Positions 8,046 through 13,885 of a stretch of DNA of 17,355 nucleotides are shown piece after piece (the stretch's first letter is position 1; every line of letters begins with the position of its first letter). The notes beneath the pieces are model-generated. The model saw nothing but the letters and a program-made list of their open reading frames with translations, did no database searches and was not told where the DNA came from. The stretch lies in NCBI GenBank assembly GCA_946479395.1, contig CAMLFV010000033.1, positions 1 through 17,355 on the forward strand. Reading direction: 5' to 3'. The translations under genes and the position numbers were made by a program. The DNA is from an uncultured Flavobacterium sp. (GTDB lineage Bacteria > Bacteroidota > Bacteroidia > Flavobacteriales > Flavobacteriaceae).

Positions 8046-8088
8046 TAGACCAAATGTACTAAAAAATTAGACCAGTTGTGCTAAAAAA
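8046..8088. promoter_or_regulatory. Two tandem TetR-type operator candidates with a -7 box
   Basis: Two 21-bp direct repeats with a 22-bp period lie at 8046-8066 and 8068-8088 and match at 18 of 21 positions. The shared pattern is TAGACCA, two variable bases, TGT, one variable base, then CTAAAAAA. Each first 16-bp part is weakly palindromic (TAGnnCA...TGnnCTA). The first copy contains TACATTTG on the minus strand (8051-8058), a -7 element for the methyltransferase gene. The second covers the GTG start of the TetR gene. This arrangement fits repression of both genes by the TetR protein (inference). Confidence 0.55.
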
Positions 8089-8707
8089 TAAAAATAGTAA
8101 AGAAAAAATTTTACAAAAAGCTTTAGAACTCTTTAATGCTAAAGGTTTCGCTAATGTATCTATCCGATTAATTGCCACAGAATTAAACATAAGTCACAGT
8201 AATTTAATTTATCATTATAAAACAAAAAACGATATTGCTACTGCTTTGCACAATGAATTATTAGAAAAGGCAATTGCACTAAATATGCAGGCTGTAACTT
8301 ATTCCGATTTTATGGAGGGTTTGTTTGAAAGTATCAAGCAAGGATTTGAAATTTTGTACGATTATCGTTTTTTAATGATTGATCTAAATTTTATTTTGAA
8401 AGAAAATCAGGTGTTGAAAACGGCATTTTTAGAAGTTGAGAAAGTTCGAGCTAAAATGTACCAAAATGTAATTACAATTGCTGTTGAAAATAAAGACCTA
8501 CGTAAGGAATTATATGAAAACGAATACGATTTTTTTATCGATCAAATTAAGATTTTCAGCGATTCATGGATTGTTTCATCACAAATCTATCATACAGATC
8601 TTACCAAAAAAGCAATTGTTGACCTATATGCCGATTTGTTTATAAAAATGTGGTTTCCTTATTTAACAGATAGTGGAAAAGAGAAATTTTTCAGAATAAT
8701 TTCCTGA
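8078..8707 (+). CDS. TetR/AcrR family transcriptional regulator
   Basis: This 209-residue protein has an N-terminal TetR DNA-binding domain. Helix 1 is KEKILQKALELFNAKGF (8-24), and the helix-turn-helix is SIRLIATELNISHSNLIYHYKTKNDI (28-53) with the typical YHY(K)TK end. The rest is an all-helical ligand and dimerisation domain with no recognisable ligand signature. No ATG precedes the domain. GTG at 8078 is the best start, because upstream in-frame sequence runs only five more codons to a stop. The start codon lies inside the second operator-like repeat, so autoregulation is likely. The divergent methyltransferase is the probable target. The next gene starts 35 bases downstream and may be co-transcribed. 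Confidence 0.88.
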   Translation: MLKNKNSKEKILQKALELFNAKGFANVSIRLIATELNISHSNLIYHYKTKNDIATALHNELLEKAIALNMQAVTYSDFMEGLFESIKQGFEILYDYRFLMIDLNFILKENQVLKTAFLEVEKVRAKMYQNVITIAVENKDLRKELYENEYDFFIDQIKIFSDSWIVSSQIYHTDLTKKAIVDLYADLFIKMWFPYLTDSGKEKFFRIIS

Positions 8708-8742
8708 TTTATTTAAGTATTTTTAATTCTCAAAATTAACGC

Positions 8743-9276
8743 ATGAAAGTTACCGACCTTTATAGTTTATTCGAAACAAATAATTTGTTTACTAAAGAGC
8801 TACATTTAGATCGAAACGAATATTTATCGACGAGTGGAGCAATTGATACCGACATTTATTTTATTAAGGAAGGAAGCCTGAAAATTTATGTGATTAACGA
8901 TGCCGAAGAGCAGATTATTAGGTTTGGATACCAGAACAACATCATTGCTTCATTAGATTCTTTTTTATCAGCAAAACCTTCTGATTTCTACATTCAGGCA
9001 ATTAAAAAAACGACGGTGAAAGTGATTTCGAAAGCAGATTTTATGGCGTTTTTAAATTCTGATCCCAATTATTTAAAGTTGTGGATTGCTATTTTAGAAG
9101 ACATGGTTTTACAGCAAATGGAACGCGAAAAAGATTTGTTGATTACATCGCCCAAAGAACGATACGAACGTGTTTTAAAAAGAAGTCCGCAGCTTTTTCA
9201 GGAAATTCCCAACAAACACATTGCAAATTATTTACGAATGAAACCCGAAACATTGTCGCGTTTGAAAAAATCTTGA
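8743..9276 (+). CDS. Crp/Fnr family transcriptional regulator
   Basis: This 177-residue protein has an N-terminal cyclic-nucleotide-binding-like beta-roll (about 10-105, with YFIKEGSLKIYV at 39-50). A dimerisation helix follows at ~112-135, then a short C-terminal helix-turn-helix KHIANYLRMKPETLSRLKKS (158-177) that ends right after the recognition helix. The cAMP-contact residues of E. coli CRP are not evident, and there is no Fnr-type Cys cluster. The ligand is therefore unknown and it may act without one, as suspected for many flavobacterial relatives. The recognition helix carries E169, S172 and R173, the ExxSR pattern that in Fnr reads TTGAT. A perfect TTGAT-N4-ATCAA site overlaps its stop codon, upstream of the DinB-like gene. 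Confidence 0.88.
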   Translation: MKVTDLYSLFETNNLFTKELHLDRNEYLSTSGAIDTDIYFIKEGSLKIYVINDAEEQIIRFGYQNNIIASLDSFLSAKPSDFYIQAIKKTTVKVISKADFMAFLNSDPNYLKLWIAILEDMVLQQMEREKDLLITSPKERYERVLKRSPQLFQEIPNKHIANYLRMKPETLSRLKKS

Positions 9277-9286
9277 TTTCGATCAA
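9273..9286. promoter_or_regulatory. Fnr/Crp-type binding site TTGAT-N4-ATCAA
   Basis: TTGATTTCGATCAA is a perfect inverted repeat with a 4-base centre, identical to the Fnr consensus. It overlaps the stop codon of the Crp/Fnr-type gene and lies 45 bases upstream of the DinB-like start. The neighbouring regulator has the ExxSR recognition-helix residues expected for TTGAT. That it controls the DinB-like gene is inference. Confidence 0.55.
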
Positions 9287-9331
9287 TTTTTAATGATTTA
9301 CAAAGTTTGATATTTGCTTAAAATTAGAACA

Positions 9332-9877
9332 ATGACCATTTCTACCGAAAACCTAATAAACGAATTAAATGAACTTACGTACGAACATTTAGCGTTTGCC
9401 GAAAGTCTGCTTTTAAAAACCGATGCCGAATTAAACAAAAGATTAACCAATGAAAGCTGGAGTGTTTTAGAATGTTTGGAACATTTGAATTTGTACGGAA
9501 ATTTTTATCTTCCCGATATTAAAAATCGAATTGAAACATCAACCACAAAGGAGACAACTGAATTTAAAAGCGGTTGGTTGGGTAATTACTTTGCACAAAG
9601 CATGCTGCCAAAAGAAAAGCTAAACAAAATGAAGGCGTTTAAGTCTATGAACCCAATTCACAGCAATTTGTCTAAAACTACGGTTACCGTTTTTATAGAT
9701 CAACAAAATCAATTGTTAGATTTGTTAAATGCAAGTAGAAACGTGAATTTGAATAAGATTAAAACCAGCATCAGCATAACCACACTTATAAAATTGAAGT
9801 TGGGTGATACATTCCGATTTTTAATTTATCATAACAAAAGACATATTGTTCAGGCGCAAAAAGTGCTTGTGAATTAA
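9332..9877 (+). CDS. DinB-like (DinB_2) four-helix protein
   Basis: This 181-residue protein fits the DinB/YfiT-like four-helix bundle fold. It has ESWSVLECLEHLNLYGNFYLP (41-61), the usual S-W-S...E.L.H segment with H51, and near the end YHNKRHIVQAQKVL (166-179) with H167 and H171. These three histidines match the usual metal-binding triad of the fold. Relatives include metal-dependent thiol transferases and many proteins without known activity, so the substrate is open. The ATG at 9332 is chosen over an in-frame TTG 18 bases upstream. The gene lies 55 bases after the Crp/Fnr-type gene, with an Fnr-like site between them, and is probably its regulatory target. Confidence 0.82.
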   Translation: MTISTENLINELNELTYEHLAFAESLLLKTDAELNKRLTNESWSVLECLEHLNLYGNFYLPDIKNRIETSTTKETTEFKSGWLGNYFAQSMLPKEKLNKMKAFKSMNPIHSNLSKTTVTVFIDQQNQLLDLLNASRNVNLNKIKTSISITTLIKLKLGDTFRFLIYHNKRHIVQAQKVLVN

Positions 9878-9907
9878 ATTAATTATGATTTATTTAGGTA
9901 ACATCGT

Positions 9908-10024
9908 CGTCACTTGGAGTGATTCTCCGAAGAGAAGCGAAGGAAAATTGTATCGAGAAGTAAGAAAATGTTCTCGATACATTTTTTGCTTCATTTCATT
10001 ACACAAAAAACACTCGAACTGACG
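9908..10024. repeat. Nested inverted-repeat element, copy 1
   Basis: This ~117-bp element has imperfect 14-bp outer arms (CGTCACTTGGAGTG / CACTCGAACTGACG) and perfect 11-bp inner arms (TGTATCGAGAA 9949-9959 / TTCTCGATACA 9971-9981). The last 54 bases are identical to copy 2. The inner hairpin is followed by TTTTTT and may serve as terminator for the DinB-like gene. No flanking target duplication is evident. Confidence 0.8.
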
Positions 10025-10070
10025 GAGTTGAAGATAATTAATGTTTTCAATTAGCGATTGAATCTGTAAT

Positions 10071-10793
10071 TTAAAACTGCACTACCGGATTTTTTAAATC
10101 GTGATAAAATAAAATCTGCCAGTTTTCTGTCTCAGCCTGTTCTTTCCATATTTTACGAAATTCCATGGCTTTGTGCCCGTCGTAATCAGTTTTATAGGCA
10201 ATAGATCGTTTTAAATAACCGGTTGTTGGTAAATCGTCTGCTCCGAAAAAAATCGTTGAATCATTTTCTTTTATCCAGAAAACCTGATGAAATTTAGAAT
10301 GTCCAGCTGTTACTTGAAAAGTAATTTCCTTCGTTATTTCTCCTTCATCATCATGCAACCAGATAATGTTTGATAGATTTTGCAACTCATTTAACAACGG
10401 AATATTGTACGAAGGATTTTCGGTTTGTTGCAAAGCAAAATCATATTCGCGTTTTTGAATGTAAATTGCTGCATTGGGAAAATTCTGAACAAATTTGTTA
10501 TCATTAAAATATCCCAAACCATCGGCATGATCTTTATGCAAATGCGAAAGCAGAATTTTTGTAATGTTGTTAGAATTGATATTTTGATCTTTCAATCGTT
10601 TTAAAATAATGGGTTCGTTATCTTCTAAAAATCCCAAACCAAGATCAAGCAGAATTAATTCGGAACCAATAGTAATTAAAAAAGGCTGAATGGCAAGTTT
10701 AATGTTTGCGCTTTCGTCATTCGGTTTTAGATATTCAAAATTTTTACGTTTATCTACTTTAAAGTCGCCTTGTTTAATTACTGTGAGTTCCAT
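10071..10793 (-). CDS. MBL-fold metallo-hydrolase
   Basis: This 240-residue protein of the metallo-beta-lactamase fold carries the full two-metal ligand set. SHLHKDHADG gives H84, H86, D88 and H89, TAGHS gives H165, FFGADD gives D186, and FYHD gives H231. The strand before the first motif is ILLDLGLGF (47-55). No signal peptide is present, so it acts in the cytoplasm. The layout resembles glyoxalase II- and lactonase-type members, but no substrate can be assigned. It lies between two copies of a ~120-bp inverted-repeat element. The upstream copy separates it from the same-strand DUF2314-like gene 171 bases away, and no good promoter box is visible in that gap. Confidence 0.88.
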   Translation of the reverse strand: MELTVIKQGDFKVDKRKNFEYLKPNDESANIKLAIQPFLITIGSELILLDLGLGFLEDNEPIILKRLKDQNINSNNITKILLSHLHKDHADGLGYFNDNKFVQNFPNAAIYIQKREYDFALQQTENPSYNIPLLNELQNLSNIIWLHDDEGEITKEITFQVTAGHSKFHQVFWIKENDSTIFFGADDLPTTGYLKRSIAYKTDYDGHKAMEFRKIWKEQAETENWQILFYHDLKNPVVQF

Positions 10794-10824
10794 TTGTTTT
10801 TTATTGTTTTGAAAGTGCTGTTTT

Positions 10825-10944
10825 CGTCACTTCGAGTGATTTTCCGTAGAGAAGCGAAGGAAAATTGTATCGAGAAGCAAAATCAAAAAGTTCTCGATAC
10901 ATTTTTTGCTTCATTTCATTACACAAAAAACACTCGAACTGACG
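10825..10944. repeat. Nested inverted-repeat element, copy 2
   Basis: This 120-bp element is in the same orientation as copy 1, 917 bases further on. The outer arms (CGTCACTTCGAGTG / CACTCGAACTGACG) match at 13 of 14 positions. The inner arms TGTATCGAGAA (10866-10876) and TTCTCGATACA (10891-10901) are perfect. The inner loop differs from copy 1 in sequence and length (14 against 11 bases), while the 3' 54 bases are identical. It sits between the DUF2314-like gene and the hydrolase gene. Confidence 0.8.
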
Positions 10945-10964
10945 AAACTATATTGTTACACTTA

Positions 10965-12242
10965 TTAAGTAAATAATTCGTAAATACTATCGGGTGTATA
11001 ATTCTTTTCTGGTCCGTAAATTAGCCAGTCTGTTAAATGTTCAATTGGTAAAACCAACGCATCGTTCTGGTTGTATTTTTCGATCTGATATGGCTGATTC
11101 AGTAAAATTACATTCATTGTATCATCGTCATTAATATCGGTTACATCAAACCACAAATGTTCATTTCCTTCGCCTTCATCAATAGGTAATCCCAATTTTA
11201 TAAGAAAACGCCAATTTTCATCACCATTATGCTGCTGAAATACCTTTTTGTAATAGTGATACTGTTCGTAAGCCAATGCAGACATACGTTCGGTTTCTTC
11301 GTTCTTAATAAAATATACCGGATTTTCCTTTAAATCTTCAGCCAACACATCAGGTGGATAAAGTTCGTCATTTTCCATTAAAAACACGATTCCCGACGGA
11401 CCATAATTTTCTTGTTCGGGAGATCGTTCCTGCAAACCACCCGGAATTTCGGCAGGATATTGCCCCACCATTTCTTCCCAGCGAACCCAAGAAAAATTTA
11501 AATCGTAACCAATATATCCAATGTTAAAAGGTTCGTTTTCGTTAGCCGGTTCGTAAATAAATTTTGAAACCATGGCATCTAACAGTCCATTTAGTTCGTT
11601 TACGCCGTTTTTAATATCGATCATTTCCAATTCCACCGACCCGCAACGATGCAACCCATGTGTGTGCAACCAGTAAACTTTTTCGCCATCAAACTCATCG
11701 AAAACGCCGTGAATGGTGTAAATGTAATGTGGCGATGGCGGTGTGATCAATTTTGACGAAAACACAGCCCACTGACCCGATAGTAGACGCGCCGGCATAA
11801 AATCGACCAAAACGGTTGGGTTAGCAATTAACGCGGTTAGCACTTTTAGCTGTAAATGAAAACTTTCTAAAATATTTGTGGAAAAATACATAGACGATTC
11901 CAAATTAAACGATTCTAATTTTGCCAGCTGCACATCGTTTTCATCGATATAATTAATGCGGGCGTAATTGTCCAAATCTAAAACATTGCTTTCAACCACA
12001 AACAAATTAATATCGTACGGCAACTGTTTGTAGATAATGTTTAAAAGGAATTGTTTTTTTAAGGAAGGATTTTCCGTATCAACTCCAACTTCTTCAAAAC
12101 TCATAACTTCAAAGTCTTTCACTTGTTTTAGCTGGTTCTGAAAATAATTATATGTGAAATCTGTTGAATTATTTCTCCCAAAAACACCCATTTCTGATGC
12201 TAAACGCAGTCCTTCTTCTGCAATTTGCTCATATAAACCCAT
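10965..12242 (-). CDS. DUF4026/DUF2314-like protein
   Basis: This 425-residue soluble acidic protein has a C-terminal part (about 345-415) that looks like DUF2314 (YegJ-like): FLIKLGLPIDEGEGNEHLWF, a central LLNQP, then a conserved LTDWLIYG. The larger N-terminal part has VYWLHTHGLHRCGSVELEM (189-207) and FNIGYIGYDLNFSWVRWEEM, which suggests DUF4026. That second assignment is less certain. Neither domain has a known biochemical role, and no signal peptide or membrane segment is present. The gene follows the MocR gene on the same strand after 79 bases. TATCTTTA (12264-12271, minus strand) is a near-match to the -7 consensus, so it probably has its own promoter. Confidence 0.7.
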   Translation of the reverse strand: MGLYEQIAEEGLRLASEMGVFGRNNSTDFTYNYFQNQLKQVKDFEVMSFEEVGVDTENPSLKKQFLLNIIYKQLPYDINLFVVESNVLDLDNYARINYIDENDVQLAKLESFNLESSMYFSTNILESFHLQLKVLTALIANPTVLVDFMPARLLSGQWAVFSSKLITPPSPHYIYTIHGVFDEFDGEKVYWLHTHGLHRCGSVELEMIDIKNGVNELNGLLDAMVSKFIYEPANENEPFNIGYIGYDLNFSWVRWEEMVGQYPAEIPGGLQERSPEQENYGPSGIVFLMENDELYPPDVLAEDLKENPVYFIKNEETERMSALAYEQYHYYKKVFQQHNGDENWRFLIKLGLPIDEGEGNEHLWFDVTDINDDDTMNVILLNQPYQIEKYNQNDALVLPIEHLTDWLIYGPEKNYTPDSIYELFT

Positions 12243-12321
12243 ATCAATTTTAATTAGTTATTTTAAAGATACAGATTTTTGTAAAGAAATAAGAAGTTAA
12301 TTTAAGATGAATTTATTTTAC

Positions 12322-13809
12322 TTATGGATCTAAATCATCATAAGCTTTTTTAAGCATTTCAATGGTATGATTGATTTCATCAATATTCAAATGACCAAAT
12401 CCCAACCGAATTCCACACATATTTTTGGTTTGATATAACAGGTGTTTTGGCAACGTAACATTGTATTTTGAAATTTGTTCTGATAATTTTACGAGCGAAA
12501 TAGATTTATTAAATTGAATAAACAAAGCCAGACCACCATTGGGTTTATTAAAACTGATTAAATCGCCGAAAGTGTTTTTTAAAGTAGAACACATAGCATC
12601 GCGCCGAGCTTTGTACAGTAAGATTTTCTTTTTAACCTGGCGGTGCATTTCGCCTTCGTGAATTACTTCTGCCAAAATTTGTTCTTTAATTAAATCGCCC
12701 TGCGGATCAATCATTCGGTAATAATTTTTAACTTCGGTAATTAAGTTTACGGGCGCCACAATAAAACCTGTTTCAAAAGCCGGAAACAACGCCTGACCAA
12801 CTTTCCCAAGATAAATAATCAGTCCGTTGGTATCGGCACTTGCCATGGGCGGCATGGGCGTGGCATCAAACTGAAAATCGAAATCGAAATCGTCTTCAAT
12901 AATTGCAAAACCATATTCTTTAGCCAACTGCAACAACTGTAGTCTGCGTTGGGCAATTAAACTGCTGGTGGTAGGGTAGTGGCGTTGCGGCGTGCAATAC
13001 ACACAACGAATACTGTTTTTTGTAAAATTATTTTTAATGAACGAAACATCTAATCCGTTATCATCAACAGGAATGGTTTTTATATTGGCTTTTGCCTGAT
13101 GAAAAATCATGTTTGCGGCAAAATTGCTTACATTTCCCACCAAAACAACATCGTTTGGCTTTAACAAAAGTTGCGCTACCAAATACAGATTCATTTCGGT
13201 GCTTCGCGTTGTTAACAGATTTTTGGGTGCAATGTGTAAGTTGCGCGTGGCATTTAAATAATTGCACAATTGCGTGTTTAAAAACGATGATTGATCAAAC
13301 AAAAAAGTGTTCCATTTTTTAATGACCGATGTACGCTTTAAAGCCGCATTGTACCAACGATTGTATTGTTTGTCGGTATGCAGACGAATATCTGTTTGTC
13401 CGTCGTTAAAGGTATAAGTGGTTTCAACTTTTTCATAAGGCGATGCCAAATGCGCACTTTCGTAAAAATTAAAACCCGTTTTGGTTGGGTATTCTTCGTT
13501 TTTCAGTTCATTAAAATTGCCAACAATCGGTTTTTGTCTGATCGGATTTAAAACAAAAGTCCCTTTATTCGGAACAATCTCAACCCAACCCTGCGATGCC
13601 AATTCATCATAAACAGCAACCGCCGTATTTCGGTGGATATTAAGTAAATTGCTTAAACTTCTGGTTCCAGGTAATAAAGTTCCTACCGAAAAATATCCGC
13701 GCTGAACCGCATTAATAATGTGTTGGGCAATTTGGACGTAAACTGCTGCGGTGTTAGTTTTATCAATCGTGATAATATTCTGCAAGATATCTTCAACCGG
13801 ACTATTCAT
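12322..13809 (-). CDS. MocR-type regulator (GntR HTH + aminotransferase-like domain), PLP lysine missing
   Basis: This 495-residue regulator begins with a GntR winged helix: LLPGTRSLSNLLNIHRNTAVAVYDELASQGW (45-75), then PNKGTFVL. A type I aminotransferase-like domain fills ~130-490. Aligned by eye with GabR, IIEDDFDFDFQF (303-314) keeps the cofactor-ring Asp (D306), but the following Tyr is Phe308. In YLGKVGQALFPAFETGF the Schiff-base lysine position is Gln339, and the phosphate-contact Arg is Glu346. Arg468 in GIRLGFG, the probable carboxylate-binding Arg, is kept. The protein should therefore not form the usual PLP aldimine and may sense another ligand, or bind PLP non-covalently. It is divergent from a TonB receptor, with repeated CGGACTATT boxes around its start. 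Confidence 0.88.
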   Translation of the reverse strand: MNSPVEDILQNIITIDKTNTAAVYVQIAQHIINAVQRGYFSVGTLLPGTRSLSNLLNIHRNTAVAVYDELASQGWVEIVPNKGTFVLNPIRQKPIVGNFNELKNEEYPTKTGFNFYESAHLASPYEKVETTYTFNDGQTDIRLHTDKQYNRWYNAALKRTSVIKKWNTFLFDQSSFLNTQLCNYLNATRNLHIAPKNLLTTRSTEMNLYLVAQLLLKPNDVVLVGNVSNFAANMIFHQAKANIKTIPVDDNGLDVSFIKNNFTKNSIRCVYCTPQRHYPTTSSLIAQRRLQLLQLAKEYGFAIIEDDFDFDFQFDATPMPPMASADTNGLIIYLGKVGQALFPAFETGFIVAPVNLITEVKNYYRMIDPQGDLIKEQILAEVIHEGEMHRQVKKKILLYKARRDAMCSTLKNTFGDLISFNKPNGGLALFIQFNKSISLVKLSEQISKYNVTLPKHLLYQTKNMCGIRLGFGHLNIDEINHTIEMLKKAYDDLDP

Positions 13810-13840
13810 TGTTTTATAAGCGGACTATTTAAATCGTCCG
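13798..13840. promoter_or_regulatory. Three-box operator candidate between MocR and TonB receptor genes
   Basis: CGGACTATT occurs at 13798-13806 (inside the first MocR codons) and again at 13821-13829, 23 bases apart. A third, inverted copy (AATCGTCCG, 13832-13840) makes the palindrome CGGACTATTTAAATCGTCCG with 18 of 20 positions symmetric. MocR-family proteins such as GabR bind direct repeats about two or more helical turns apart. The placement suggests control of both divergent genes; this is inference. Confidence 0.6.
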
Positions 13841-13885
13841 GCAAGTTACGACTTTTGCACTGTTTTATTAAAAATCAATTTTAAA

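Noticed and set aside
8743..9276. A frameshift truncating the C-terminus of the Crp/Fnr-type protein
   Set aside because: The helix-turn-helix is complete through the recognition helix, short forms of about this length are usual in Flavobacteria as far as I recall, and other frames give no family-like continuation.
9908..10944. The two ~120-bp repeats as a CRISPR array or insertion-sequence ends
   Set aside because: There are only two copies, 917 bp apart in direct orientation, with internal symmetry and no spacers. The gene between them is a hydrolase, not a transposase, and no target duplication is seen.
13092..13322. Plus-strand reading frame opposite the MocR gene
   Set aside because: It is a shadow of a well-supported gene on the other strand. 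The composition is not protein-like and there is no promoter or neighbour support.
12322..13809. Lys336 of the MocR protein as the PLP-binding lysine
   Set aside because: It is three residues too early relative to the fixed EDD(Y/F) and LFPA motifs. The position matching GabR Lys312 is Gln339.
13810..13885. A cobalamin or other riboswitch upstream of the BtuB-size receptor
   Set aside because: The gap is only 76 bases, too short for a cobalamin riboswitch with its expression platform, and no B12-box-like sequence was seen.
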